Shown: positions 36,872 to 51,254, counted from the first letter of the stretch. The stretch is 64,000 nucleotides of DNA from Heliocidaris erythrogramma (GCA_025617745.1 CM046853.1:17341174-17405173), one strand, 5' to 3'. Notes: generated by a model from the letters alone, not told the origin. Numbers and translations are program-made.

Positions 36872-38141
36872 CCTGGTCTGACCTGATGATGACAACCTTC
36901 CTACAACAACTGGCGCTTGGCAATTTGACCAGCTTATTGGTTCCAATTGTACCACTTTGCTATTACAAGTCAATATCTTTTTTTTTCTTCAATCAGGGCT
37001 AGATTTATCTGACTTCCTTGATCTGTATTGAGCTGCTGATGGATAGGCTATCAAGGTCCTGCATGCACTTGAGGCCAATATGTCTTATTTGATGGCATTC
37101 TAAAGTTGAAGTAAAAATGAGTGTCAAAATATATTTGGTTGTTCCTTCCATGAAGTGAAATGTGTGTAGACATACATGTACACATATTGTATACAATGGA
37201 AAAACGGTTCCTGCTTTTGTTATTTACTTTGTGTTTATCATAAACATTGTGTTAATTAAGTTTATAAGATTTCATTATTTTCTTTTTTACAGCTACAGAC
37301 ATTAGTAAATAAACAACTGTGTACATTTTGTATCATATAAGAGATGTGTACCAGCATTTCATATTTTTATTGAGATCTTTTATAAGAGTTGTGTAATCAT
37401 TGCCATGGATACAGAAATATGACAATACAGGGTCCAGGCCTTGACATTAATGATATGGACTTTTTCAGTTAATGGAAGTGAATGGACCTTGAGCCAAGAA
37501 GTAATTTGCAATATCATAAGAGCATTTATAAAGGACAAAATAGGTTGTCACTATGAATATACAGAATGTAAACATACATTGTACTTGTACAGGTTCATTT
37601 GTCCTACGTGTACCGACATGCAAATGTATCTTTTAAATGTACTTTACATGTATTAATGTCCTTCCAAGCATTTTTTGTGTAAGTTACCCTTATGCACCCC
37701 TTTGTGACTATGTTGATGCGAAGTCAGCTTATCAAGCTTGTGTGCGAAACCGCAATTGAAAGCCGTAGCTGTTGGCTTGTAATAGATCCCACATGTCCAT
37801 TAGTGATTTTAGAAAGGACTGTCAGAATATTTCGTGTTCATGATACTCTTGTGGTTCTCTACATATACTGTACAGTGTATATTTACTGTATTGACAGGAT
37901 TTTTGTGTAATGTGAAATCATCACTTTGCAGATGGGATTTCTAATATTGAATAATGTAAAAAGATTTTTTAAATTTAATTTGTGTATACATGTACAGGTG
38001 TATGCCTGGAATATTTTTATACAAAGAATATGTTTCGGTTTAAGTGGTAAATGTACTAATGCTGTAAAATGTGTAGTGGCCGCCACTGTAAAATAATGAT
38101 AAATTTCTCTTTTATCCCCCATTCTTCTCTGTGCTTTACAG
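34440..38141. other. Non-coding upstream of the first recognised FRMD4 exon
   Basis: Holds a 16-bp tandem duplication TTCTTTTTCGAAGGCA near 34986-35017 and a (CT)n microsatellite at 36840-36870. No upstream coding exon was recognised. The consensus acceptor at 38140-38141 implies an upstream exon in or beyond this region. Confidence 0.4.
36840..36870. repeat. (CT)n microsatellite
   Basis: Uninterrupted CTCTCT run followed by a short C run. Confidence 0.95.
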
Positions 38142-38207
38142 ATGAGTGAGGGCAGGCGGACGCAAGTGGTCCTCTTGGACGACAGGAGAGTGGAATTACT
38201 GGTGCAG
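38142..38207 (+). CDS. frmd4: FRMD4-type FERM protein, first recognised exon (residues 1-22)
   Basis: The exon encodes 22 residues beginning MSEGRRTQV and ending RVELLVQ, the start of the FERM F1 (ubiquitin-like) lobe. Vertebrate FRMD4A/FRMD4B, as I recall them, have M-T/A-EGRRCQV…LLDDRKLELLVQ here, so the match is close. FRMD4 proteins are cytoplasmic scaffolds at the cortex; mammalian FRMD4A links Par-3 to cytohesin/ARF6 signalling in epithelial polarity and FRMD4B binds the cytohesin GRP1. A T/C-rich tract ends in AG at 38140-38141, directly before ATG, and GTAAGT follows from 38208 (phase 0). The ATG may be the start codon placed right at a 3' splice site, or an internal Met of a longer isoform; an unspliced first exon is also possible. 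Confidence 0.88.
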
Positions 38208-41200
38208 GTAAGTTTGAGTGATTCACCCCCCATTTGTGACTCACCTGGATAGGTGTTCTATGTGCTCATCTTCACGAGAGATGGAGCGAAAAATTGCATA
38301 TCCCAGGGCAAGGTCAGGTTGTTTGAAGAAGCCTTAGTGCCTTGGAATTGAACCCTTCCGATCTTCCTCAAACTGTGTCATAGGGTTAGGGAGAGAGAGG
38401 GTTTGGGGGAGGGGGAGAGGAGGGGGTGAGCAGGTTCCAGTGTCAGTTATACTTGCCTAGGGGATGTAATTGATTTGTGAAGGACAACAGACATGCCATT
38501 TATAAAGATAGAAATTGAATGTGGACAAGTGATGGCTATTTCCTCAATGAATGAGATATAAATTTTGCATTATGAGGTTGTAGCAAAGAGCAAAGACTTT
38601 CAATGCTTAACATCTCACAATACATGCTCTTTACTTCAAATTTATACTTCAGATGTAGTTATCATGACTTTTTTCTGAAACTCCTTTGTATTATCATTAT
38701 GAAATTTTGTGGATAAAAATTAATAAGATGATCAAAGAATTTTTGGATAAGGAACTGGATAAAGTGTATGACATTTCCCAAGATTAATCAGGTGAATTTG
38801 TATGACGTAAAGACTGCACCCTTAAATGAAACATGATAATAGAATAGGCCTGCATACATGTGTATGCATGAGGGAGACGGTTTGCTTACAGGTACATGTA
38901 AAGTTGTTCCTTCAAAATCCATGACTAAGTTTGCTTAAATCAAAGGTGAAACACCAGTGATAACGTGATATCCGATTCGTGTCCAGCCAGCTTTAACTGC
39001 TTGAATGCGCGTGACAACCTCTCCTCCCATTAAACCTTTGATGGTAATCACCCGTTCTCAGGTTTGTTCCTCCCAGCTCCTGATGACCTTTTGCTCGATG
39101 AATACACCTTAAATGAACACCTTATATGCATAGAGGAATTTAATGAAACTCATTCTAGCAAATAGCCCTTGTGTTGTTTAAAGAGAACTTGAAGTTCCAG
39201 TGGTCACATATATATTTAATGACAAGGGGAAATCCACCCTGGTATTTTTTTGCTTTAAATGAAAGCAGAAAAATGAAAGTAATATATTAATGAAAGTTTG
39301 AACAAAATCTTTTTAGAAATTTGAAAGTTATTACTTTTGTAATTGTAATCAGCCAAACACAAATTGGCAACTCCATGACATATCTTGCATGCTCCTCTCC
39401 CCATTTGTTGTACAGAATTTTTATAGATATCCATTTTCTCAGATTTTGATAAAGGAATACATGTAGTTTTGTTTCATTTAGGTTACGTTTTAAAATGTAT
39501 TTGCAGTGATTACTTATATTGAGGGTGCATGTCCGATTAAATATTTTCTTCAGAGAAAATGGAAATTTATTATTTTTTCAGTACAGTTCAAGAGAGAGAG
39601 GACCTCGCAAGATACATCACAGAGTTGCCAATTACGTTTAATTGATTACAACTTCAGAAATATACATCTTTCTTATTTATTATTGGATTTTGCTTGAACT
39701 TTCATTGTTTCTTTAATTTTTTTGCTTCTTTTAAAAAACAACTTGATATCAGGGTGGACTTTCCCTTTAAAAAGCATGTATTGTACATTTAGGAACATGT
39801 GAGGTATATATTTGAAGATGTCCAATTTTTCCATATTCAACTGAACTGATTCCCTAACTATTTCACTAACCCTTTGCTGGTAAGGTGAGCTGATTTGTGT
39901 AGCATGCCTGAAGGAAGCAGTTGGCCTTTGAGCAGTTGGTCAGCACTTGACATTTTATGATCTTTTAATCATCCCACAACCAAAGCCTTGCCATTAATCA
40001 CACCACTGCTCAGTTTTGATGGCATAAAACAGTCAGTAATGGATATCATACATGAAAAGACCAACTTAAAGATCAATTAAAAATCAAGTTTGGTCTCAGT
40101 TTGCATATTTTCTGATGTGAAAGGAAGAAGGGTAAGTTATTTCATATAGATATCTAAACTTCCCAAACAGAATGGGAATGCTTTGATGATAATATTGGAA
40201 TGGACAGCTTTAGACTGTGGATTCACATTTTAGTGATTATTCTGAATCTCCTTTTCTGTTTGAGTTTCTGTGATTTTTCAGGTAGACAGTATTTTTAGAG
40301 CATCCTTTTCTGTTAAAGTTATTTATATACCTCTTACCTCTTAATCATAGAGCTCTATGCCTGACATGCTTATATACATGTACTTGTCATACTTTGCCAC
40401 TGCCAAACTCTAATAATGTCAATGTGAATCACACGATAAATAAGGCAAGGCCCAAAACACTACCCAAAACTTCCTACTTGACACGCAATCCTACTAATTG
40501 GATTTTCTATTACTATCATATTTGTGAAAGAAATTATGAAAAATCTACACAGTATTGTCTGATGTGAATCAGAATCTGTTAGAACTTTGATAAACTTTGA
40601 ATTCTCAGATGTGACAGTACAATGAAATTTACAGACACAGAAAAGATGGATGGCCCACAAAGAAAGATAAAGCTGGATTCAGATTCACATTTTTGTATTT
40701 ATAGATAGACACACAAAGATACGGAGAAAGGAAGGAAAAAATGTAGATAGAGAGAGAAAAAAGATTGAGAACTTAAAATAAGTGAAAGAAAAAATAAGGA
40801 GTTAGAAGATAATAAGGAAAGATGTATACATGTAGGGAGAGGGGATTTACAGGATAGAACAAGATAGATAGAAAAGGAAGATAGGCACATTTACGAGGGG
40901 AGAGAGAAGGGGGTGGGAGAGTTGGTTAGAAAAAGGGGGAAAGGAAATTTGAGTAGAAGGAAGAGTGAAAGAGAGCGGAATGTTATAGTAGCCATGAATT
41001 ACCTGAATTACGGTAAGTATGCTTAGCTGTAATTTGCGTTTCCTGATCCCATATCCGGAGTGATGAATGTAGTTTGCAATTATTAGCCCATGTTATGATA
41101 TTCTGACATCTGATGAGTAAGAGAAAGAGTACTATTTCTCTCACATTTATTTGAAGTATTATTGACTGCACAGAAGCTGTTAAAATCTCAATTAGTTGCC

Positions 41201-44200
41201 CAAGATTGTCACTTCCAAGGATGGGAGGAGCTAAGGGATATGTTTCACAGTTCTTGTCATTCCTGTATTTAATACCATTGTAGCTTGTATTTCATTGGTT
41301 TATTACAGGAAAGTGAAATTAAGAAAATTTGTTTGTAGTCCTGTTTTGCAAGGGGATTTTCTTCCTCCCAGATGTATTTGATAGTATTAATTATTTTTTA
41401 TAATGATTTGTTCAGTAAAGATGCATTCTTGAGGAAGTTCAGATGATATTAAAGATAACTCTGTTCCTGACCATTGATAGTATGCTGTAGGTCTGCATTC
41501 TAGGCTTACATGTACATTAAGTTTGTGTACATGATAATTTTTTTTTTTCAATTTGAGCATAGTTTCCTTTTTGTTTATAGATGTGTCCAGTGGGTAGTTT
41601 CTTGCCGGACCAGAATGTTAGGATTGAATACACTTCAAAGATTCTTATAGTTGAAACAATTAGGACTATATTTATATTTCCTTTTGCAGAATTTTAAAAA
41701 GATTTTATTTTATGATTAAGATTCAACATTTTGTAAATAAGGATGTAAAATTAAGATTTAACATTCTGAATATAAACTTGCTAACCAAGTCCATTTCCCC
41801 TCCCATATCTTATTCTAATTATTTCATGGGAGTTTTTGTTGGAATGTGTTAGGGGCGAGAGATAGAAGATTAAGATTTTAGGTGACGTAATGGAATTATG
41901 GAAATAATGTTCCATTTCACAGGCTAGTTAATGTGCAGCTATCAACAGTCTCCTTTTTTATTGCCAGCTGATAATTCATTCAGTGAAAGTTACTCCTTCA
42001 ATACTTTGCATTCCTTTATCAAACTGCATGTATGTAGCAGTTCTCATCTTCACAGCAAGCAGGCCAAATCTCAAATTTATGAAGTGCCAGTTGTCGTAAA
42101 TCAAACCCCAGCTCTCTATTCCATATTCATAGTCTGTCTGAAACTGGAGGATCAATTCATAACTGTAATCTGTTCCCATATTCTCATTCTCCACAACTAT
42201 CCTCCCAAATGTCAACAGGCTGGAGCCTTACCAGGGATGTCTCTCTCTCCCTGGCCTACCCTCATCCTTGGATCTGGCCTCTGCTCTTTGCAGAAGTCAT
42301 CTTCATAAATTTTAAATTATCCATGGCACCAAGGACTCTATCCCCCTTTACTTAATTGGCTTCTTTAGGAAATCCAGAGATATGACAAGATGGATATATT
42401 CATTTTTCGTTGGATTTGTTGATATACTGAGAGTTTGAAAATACTGCTGGGAGAAGGGGAGTATCAAAGAATTCAAGTCAAGACCAAATGGACATAAATG
42501 AGACGAAAGGGTGACATATTTATAGGTCGTCTGTATTGGTAGTAATTGCATTTGAATGCTTGTGGTGTCTCAGTGTCTGCAATGGTCAATTTGAATTGCA
42601 AGGAGGAATGCATTAAATATAACCTAGTTCAATTCTGTTCAGATCAGCTACAAGCACTGTTTATCCAATGATAGTCATATAAATTATTATCATCGACCTT
42701 GTTGTCAGATGCAATGAAATAAACTAAAATTCTATGAAATTTTACAGGTTTTGAATTATTTCAGTTACTGTAAAACAAGAAAATTGTGCGTTCATGAAAC
42801 TTGCATGAATTTTTCAAGGGGTTCAGATTTGCGAAAATTTAATGCCGCAAAATAATGAAATCACAACTGACCCAAAACTAAATTTTTGCAATTCTCAAAT
42901 GGCCATCACTAACAATTCATAAAAAGATTTATGTCACAAAACTCTGTTGGTGACATTACCGGTAGTTTTATCCAATGAAAGCATTGAGGTTTATGTTCTC
43001 TTGTGGATGACTTCTCATAATGATTTATGGTGATTTATGAAATTAATTGTATGCATATATTTTTATGTAAATTATGTGTATGTACAATGTATGTGGTGTA
43101 TTACATGTATATGTTGTTCTGGTAAATGCTGCATTATCATTAGCGAATTGCTGAAAATATTTAGGAATATTTATCCATTTGTAGTGCTGGACCTTTAACT
43201 TCATCAAATTGAACCAGATATTGTGCTTTTATTATTCCCATTATGCACCCCTCTTTTAGCTTTTTATAAGAACAGTTATAAATGCATCATTCATAATATT
43301 TCACATCCTGTATTCTGTCAAGAATACTAAGAACAATCTATGTTAAGACACTACATTGGTTAAATCTTTACTGCTTCAAATGATATAAGGAAGCTAGAAG
43401 GAAACTCCTCCACATGGGAAAGTAATGGAAACATTCTGAATACATGAACAGGTACCTGTGCATACAGGTTACACCATAGGGAAAATACAGTCTTCGGTAT
43501 GACTTCCTAATGAGAAACAAATTTGTCCTGTGATAGATTACATCCTGAACCAATTTGTTCTTGTCATCCATCAAGTTCAAAAAGTCTTTTGACATACATC
43601 TGCAGTATTATTACATGAAGGTTCATAGCCTACGTGAAGTGTCTCATTTGTGACCTACCTTGTAAGAAAATTTTAAAAAATGGGATATATGTGTCATACA
43701 CCTTTTTAAATTTGTTGTTATCATAGAGGAAGATAAATAGTTGGTATTTTCTCTGCCTCACCTTTCATGAATGTTTAACGAAAGATCTATAAGGGAATAG
43801 GCTACATAAGGCTTACTTGGTATTTTATGAATAAAAAAAAAATGATTATTAAACAGGGATGCCACCTTTCAGACAAAAGTAGGAATTTCTGCTTTTTCAA
43901 CATATTTTTAGCCATAGAAAACCACTTTTTATGTATACAAGGGCCCATTCTAGATGATTTTCCTACTTTTTTTTTATCAATTCTAAGTGGCATCCCTGAT
44001 TAAAAGTATTGTAAGTATTGAATTGCTAATTGTATTATTACGTACATTTACATTATAATCAAATAATGATTAATGCCATAGTGATTAGAAATCCTTCTAT
44101 GACTGTTCTGCAAGCACCCCTGCCTCAATAAAAATAAATTGAATGGAAGTTGTCACTTCATGTGTGATTGTTGTCATAGAGGAAAAGTGCCCCTTCCTCA

Positions 44201-46947
44201 ATCTGCCGTTTTGAATTATGAATCAGTGTGAGATGTTATGATCTAATGTTTGGGGTAGTGGTGTATTCATTGTTCACTTTCTATAGAAAACAAATCGGGG
44301 GGGGGGGGGGTGGAAGCAGTATAGGGCCTTTCCACTCCATAAAAGACATGTCACCCTAAATTTTAATTTTTTTCGAATACAAAATCATTTTGGATATAAA
44401 TTCAAAGCTGAAAGCTTGTCTTTTCAAAATATACAGTAGGCCAAACAGAGATGTGACTCGAAACATGAGGGAGGGAGCTTGAGATGATAATCAAGTAATG
44501 TAAAATAGACGAGACATGCAAGTTGATCTAAATTGGCAGAGTAAAGTATGGCAGATGGGACATGAAGTCATAAAGTCTTGTCATAAATCTAAGATGGTCT
44601 GTATGATATTGACTAAGTACAGTCAGAGCTACTTTATATCATCATTCAGAAGTAAGCACAATCTTCCCATTCAACTTGTAAAGTTTTGCCTCTATAGTCT
44701 TGGAAGCGCCTAAATGCGCTGCATATGGCTGATAACATTTGGGTGCTTCCTAATCTAAACAAATGTTTCAATCAAGGAACTCCCTCATAAGTTAATGATT
44801 TATTAGACTGGTTGAATCAGTGATACACTGGGATCAGTAGAGAAAAAAAAATATACATTTCTACAATTTATGTTATCATTGCAAGTAGTAATTCACATGT
44901 GTACAATCTTGTCCTAAACTCCTAACATCTGTTCCTATCTCATCAAGGAAATGTCAAGGAAACAATACAGGATATATGATCAGGTACATTTGAAGTCGCT
45001 GCCTTAATGAGCACCAGCGCGCGCACACACAGGCAGTGCTTAAAGTAAATATTTATTGGTTATCAGGAACGTGAGTTGATTCTCAATAGTACATTGCCAT
45101 TTCCCTTTGTCTACAAGCTTCAGCAAAATCAACCTTAAACAGAAGTTTATGGTGAATCGTTTCCATGGTAGGTTTACTTTAATATCTGAAGAAAGTGACT
45201 AATTTACAATTAAGCCTAGGTGAAAACCTAACGAGGCAAAGATGTTGTAGATGGAATCTGACACAGTGCATGCATGTTGTACTTTAGATTCACTTAGCTA
45301 ATCTCACTGAATATGCATCACATTAATGCAATCATGTGTTTGGACGCTTCCCTTTGTGTGAGACAACCCCCCCCCCCCCTCCCCCCAACTCAAAATCTAT
45401 TTTGGGTATGGTGCGGGTGTAATGTGGAGGGCAACCAGCCAATATTTCATCCATGGTTAGATGACATCAGATGAGCGCAGTAACAAGGGAGTCTCCCAGT
45501 GATGCGGTTTGCAATTAGCCCTAAACCCCATCTGGATTCACTCCACTAGGTTTGACTCATCAAATGGGATATTAGCAGAGAATCAATTTAACAATGAGAA
45601 CCCCTCTCCTCTTCTGAAATTGACAATAAAAGAATGGAATATGTTCTGAAGGTGCCAAAAGCAGTGTATGCTGTTTCATTTTGTTTACGGTTCTTTCAAG
45701 AGGGAAATTGGTAAAAATAGAAATTCACATTGACAGCTTTGACTGATAGAAAAATATCCCCCACAGAGTCTGTGCAGCGATTGTAAAAGAGATTTTATGT
45801 GACAATGATATTTTACTATAAAATTCACATTTTCAGCATAAATGTACAAGATAATATTGCCTTGATCTGTACTCTTTCTAAATTGCATTTTGAAAGTCAA
45901 GTTGATAGCATGCAAAACAAATAAAAGAAGATGGAATCAAAATACCTCGTCAAATAATTTCATTAATTCATAATAGTAATGTCACATAACCTTGGGCATG
46001 CATTATCATGATTAGTAGGTGAGTGGTATACAACAGCAAGTACATGTAGGAAACAATATCAGTCCCCGTCTTGCTAATTGGATAAAAATATGACACATGC
46101 ATGTGCTGCAAAATAGAATTTCATTTCACATTTACAGTCTGAATTTGTCTCAGTGGTGCGGTGCAGATATACACATTATAAATTCTTTTACTTTTTTTTG
46201 ACAAGGCATCATAATTGGATTGAAATATATGTAAAAGAACTTATATTTCCTGGAGTGGAAAGGGTTAGCCAATTATGTATGCAGGACAGTTCTGGTGACA
46301 GAACTGCACACCCTCAACATCTTGAGCCTTTAATCAAGATTTCATCAAGCTTTGCAAGTTTGCATACATGTTCAGCAAATGTGTAATCTTGTATTCAGTT
46401 TCAGCACAAGCTGTGATGCATTCTCCAAAGATATTGTTTTGTTGTAAAATTATCATAGTAGGATGAGGATGAGTAACGATATAGCACTCAGGCATGGTGC
46501 CTATTGTGTGAATAGAATGTCTCTCCCCGAAAGCAGATTGTTATGGTTTTAATAATATAACCACATATGTACATGTAGTATACATGTACTTGCAGTACAT
46601 CTGCGTAAATGTTCATGTACATTAACAACAACAGCAGGAACAAAAGAACTATCTTACAATGTCGCAAGAAATGTAATGTAAAAGCTATGTGAGATACATG
46701 TATGTATCATATTTCTTCAAATTTTATTTAATAATGATATAATAATGTACTTTTAGTACTCATATGAATGTGTTTTTTTTTTAAAGGGGAATGGTTTGTA
46801 TATGTATGAAGGGGATGATTTTTAAAACTGATTTCTAAGTTGATGAAATTGCTCAAGTGAAGATGTTTATATTTTTGTATATTTGATTTCTTATATTTCT
46901 AATATATCTGAAGATGTTCCTGTTTTCTTGTATCTTCCTTCTTCCAG
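38208..46947 (+). other. FRMD4 intron (8.7 kb)
   Basis: GTAAGT donor, and an acceptor preceded by TATCTTCCTTCTTCCAG. Contains a MITE at 43854-43998, G and C homopolymer runs near 44298 and 45367, and an A/G-rich stretch at 40730-40980. No exon between the two flanking ones was recognised; the flanking protein sequence joins without a gap relative to FRMD4. Confidence 0.8.
43854..43998. mobile_element. Small MITE (145 bp) in FRMD4 intron
   Basis: CAGGGATGCCAC at the left end is matched exactly in reverse complement by GTGGCATCCCTG at the right. Flanking direct repeats ATTAAA (43848-43853, 43999-44004) look like a target duplication. The CAGGG…CCCTG termini recall hAT-type MITEs, whose duplications are usually 8 bp, so the superfamily is uncertain. 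Confidence 0.75.
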
Positions 46948-47042
46948 CCGAAGCTACTTTCCAGCGATCTGCTCGACCTTGTTGCATCTTACTTCAACCT
47001 CAAAGAGAAGGATTACTTCGGTTTAGCATTCCTGGATGAAAC
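46948..47042 (+). CDS. frmd4: FRMD4-type FERM protein, second exon (residues 23-53 plus split codon)
   Basis: Begins in phase 0 after CTTCCAG and encodes PKLLSSDLLDLVASYFNLKE followed by KDYFGLAFLDE, then the first two bases of a Thr codon before GTAAGA at 47043. This continues the F1 lobe of the FERM domain. The block DLVAS-x-FNLKEK-x-YFG is nearly the same in vertebrate FRMD4A/B as I recall it, and is closer to FRMD4 than to band 4.1, ERM or FRMD3/5 proteins. Length and phase let it join the first exon without gap or overlap. Confidence 0.92.
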
Positions 47043-50000
47043 GTAAGATCTAGTTCCTCATTTCTATCCCTTCTTTTGCCCCTAATATCTTATTCATAAG
47101 CAGATTTGATGGAGATTATCCCAATTCAGGAAATCTGAATATCCCTAAAGGCCTGGGGTATTCGGATTGGATTGATATTGATGACCAAACCTTTTTCAGA
47201 TTTGTGCAATTTTAGACCAAGAAAGAGCAGTTTAAAGTACAAAAGCCTCTTTCTCTAGAGGAGAATAATAAAAGTAGCAGATTAAATTGTATTGATCACA
47301 AAAAAGTCGACATGTGCTAAAACATTAGTAAAGGAAATGATGTTTTATTTATGGAGCCATTTTCTTTGCTAAATTTTTGAAATGATGTATATTTGTAATG
47401 TTTAAGATGTTCAAAATCCTGCTATTTTTCCTGATGAAATAAGCTGGATTTTACCATCAGACAGTCAGAAAAGTTACAGACTGCATGACAGTCAAGATGT
47501 CCTGGCTTTATATAGGATTACACATTATTCTCTTTTCCGGGCTTTACAATTAAGAATATACATGTATTATGTGAGGTTCATGTGCATTAGAAAGTACATG
47601 TGTATCGACATGCTCTTAATCTTGTTAATTTGGGGAGGAATTAGATTAAGCCTTGTGCGGGAGCAGGGACATATTAAGTGGAGTAACATTCCTTTCTGTA
47701 TGTCAGCTGCGCTCAAGACATTAGACTGCCATTCTGTGTGATATTTGGAAAAGATATTAAATTTGTAAAAGAGAATCCACCTGTGATGTCTTAGGTAGAT
47801 CTTTTACAGGAAGAAGAAAAAGAAAGAAAGAGGAAAAGAAGTGCAGATACACCTCTAAACTAACTTTATTTTAATTATGGAAATGATTGTGTTTCATAGA
47901 TTTCACAAATTAATTTGTGCATGAGAGATTATTACCAATTAAAGTTAAATTACACAAAGTCAGCTTGTGTCGTGCATTAAGGAAAATGAAAAAGAAATAC
48001 CAAATACCAAGGAAGTACATTGTACCTTAGAGAAGCACCATGTCATACAAAGAAGAATAATAATAGCAAGGATTAGATTTAATTCAATAATTTGCTATGC
48101 TATTTATTCAGTTAAAAGAAGGATGCATGGGTATGTTTTCATGTCCCCCCCCCTTTCCTGTTTCTTTGAATATTGTTTTTAAGTTTTACATGTCATTCAC
48201 ATATCATTCACATTTACATTAATAATTGTAAATGTTTTATTTAAGGGTGATGTTAGCTCACATAATTCCCTGGTAGAGGAAAAGGCTGCTATGGATTGTT
48301 TCATGCTTGGCAATTGCTGCATTGAAATACTCTCGACATAATAAAAGGAAATGAAAGTTGCTGTTTCATATTATACAAAAAGTAAAGAGGAAGTCATAAA
48401 AAATTAGCCTCTTATGGATGGTTGTTCAAATTGCTTTGTTTTAAGATATTAAAAGTCAAACTATGGATCCTTTCCAAATGCAGAAATTTTGCGAGTAAGA
48501 ATCTTAAAACATTATTGTTGTCAGATCTTGACTGATAACAAAAATTGTCAATATGACAATTGCATGTACATTACCTATAAACACATGGTAATTTCACAAT
48601 TACTCCTCACACTGCCTATAACAAGAAAGAGGTTGAATGATTGATATTCTTTTTTTACACTCTTTAACCATGGCTTAAATCTTGTTAGTACCGCACTTTG
48701 TAACTTTAATTTCTGTATATTTATTGACATATTCTGTCTACATGTATGTGGTTGTATTCATAGAACCTTAAAACTAAAGTTTGTGAACTATTTTGTGTGA
48801 ATGCAGAGGTTGATTGTCCAATTTAAAATTGATGTAACAGTCTACACATGAACTTACAATACATATAAGTTAATACAATTAATTTTTTTTCTGAATCCTT
48901 GAAAAGTGGTTTCTTTGTCATAATGCTGTGTACTGAAGCAGAGAAACAGTGGCCTTTCAAGAAAAAAGCCTTTTTATATTTAGCTGTAGCTTTTTGAGAA
49001 TTGACAAAAGAGTATTGTTGTGTGATGTGCTGCTAATATCAACCAGTGTACTCTGAAATCTGGGAAAAAGTATGAATCATGCAAATGCATAATGTGTATT
49101 GTACATACATCCGCCTATGCTTCGTGAATGAAGCAAAACATTGCATTTCATAACAGCCTGAAAGCAGATCTACATGTATATAAACACAATCACAATATAA
49201 ATGTACATGTATCTCAAATAGTTGCTGAGGGTATTGCATGTACATGTATAATAAACTAGTACATGCATTTTAGACATGTACTTATGTACTAGGCCTAATG
49301 GCGTATAAAAACATTAATTAAGATACATTTAAAGATGTTTAAAGGAACATGTACATTATACTTGTAATTACAATTATAAAATGTATATTACTGAGCTTTC
49401 ATTAAGATTTTTTCAGTGGCATGATTATTTTACATTTCTAAAGAATAAAGAATTTGTCTTAACTTGTTTTTAATGTGATGGTTTTTCCTTGAGAAAATGT
49501 GTTTTCTAGAAAATTTAGGGATGCATGAAGGTTACCAGATGTCAGTTTTGAGGGGATTTTTCCTCCTACACTTTGATATTTGTGACGACATTTCAGCTTG
49601 GCAAATCATGCATGACAACAAATGCACCAAGATAAACATTTGACGTCAAATGAAGCCAGTGTAAAAATCATTTTATTGTCTATTGGATATTTTTTTAGAT
49701 TTACATGTAGTAAAAGGGAGATTCCGTGCAGAGTGTTTCTTAGGCCACATGACATTTATCACTATATTTTATTCATAAATGATTAATCTCTTGATATGAC
49801 CATGACGATAGCTGGTGATACCAAAGAGCACAGTTATTCAATGGCAATATCCAGAGGCTTTTAAGATTTTGGATGAAATATGTGGAAAAGAGACGTATGT
49901 TATACGGGACACATTGCGCGGAATCGTCCAAAACTAAAGATTTTTTTTGTAGCTATTTTTTTTGTAGTTTTGATGCTTTCCAGAGCTTTCGTCTTTTGTC

Positions 50001-50897
50001 TAGAACTTTCCAGAGTTACTTTGCTCACCACTCCCATGTATTTTGTTGTTGTTGAATAAATACTTCAAGAAAAAGGAAGGCTAGCACAAGGGTATAACAA
50101 TTTAGGTCTACAATACAAGTAAATATCTTATCCCTTCTATCTTAGTGATAAGTATTTTTTTCTGTGTATGAAACATGGAGTGGAATTATATTTTAATCAT
50201 CGTCTATAGGCTCTGTGAAATTAACAAAGAAAGACAGTGTAAGAAATAAACATTGTATTCCAGTTAATAAGAATTGAAAATATTCATTAAAAACCCCCCA
50301 AAACACCCTGATACAGTAAATGTGACAGGTAAATACATGGACATGGATTTTTAGTTATGAAATTTAATTGTGAAAGAGACCTTCTCAAAGCAATTGGGAA
50401 AGGTTGATTATGTAGCACATAAGAATTGGTGTATGCTGTAAGGTTTTGTAATCACCAAAATGATAAGAAATTGACTCATTCCTTCTGAGAGTCACATGCA
50501 CTGCACACAGAAATGGGTATATGGGACTACACACAAATGTTTGGCCCGAACATTTTAGCTGTTTCTTGTCATATTTTGAATGTGAGAGCATTTGAAGAGC
50601 AATCCTTTTCAGGGGACATATCTACTATGATAATCTTCCAAAGTAACATACAAATAATGAGAAAGCTGACAAATTATTTTTTACCTTTCCAAGAACTCAG
50701 GCTTATGCAAGAACTTTTAAGATCTTTATAAATAAATCTCTTTGGCAGGCAGCTCACTGCAATCAGAAACTTGAATAGCGAACTCTTCTTGATTGTTATG
50801 AAATACAGACTATCTTGGAAATTTCTTCTCTAAATAGAGAACTTAATTTGCATAATCCAGTCTCTTTCAGACATCTTTTGAAGCATCTTGTCACCAT

Positions 50898-50971
50898 TCA
50901 TCATAGTCTAGTCAAATAACAAGTACCCTTATGCTCATCATAGTCTAGTCAAATAACAAGTACCCTTATGC
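50898..50971 (+). repeat. 37-bp tandem duplication
   Basis: The unit starting TCATCATAGTCTAGTCAAAT and ending CTTATGC occurs twice head to tail, from 50898 and 50935, apparently identical, so it is recent. Confidence 0.9.
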
Positions 50972-51254
50972 AGCTGATGTGTGCACCTGCTTCAATTGGT
51001 TAGGCTGGAGTAGACAAAAAATAATTCCTAAAAATTCAGTTTAGATTTAGACTTCTTCTCAGACGCGATGCATCCGGGCATTACTTTGTCACCTCTAAAT
51101 TTATCTTACACGTACTTTGTTTCTTGATATTGTGCTTTATTAGAATGCTTGTATGAAGACCTTAAGTCTAAATCAAAATTGACCTTAATTTGAAATGATC
51201 TGCTTTTACTAGTTCATTCATCAATATATAGATTACCCTATCTAAGTCTGATAA

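Noticed and set aside
41931-42308. 125-codon plus-strand frame inside the first FRMD4 intron
   Set aside because: It does not extend the FRMD4 alignment, which is already continuous across this intron, and has no recognisable domain.
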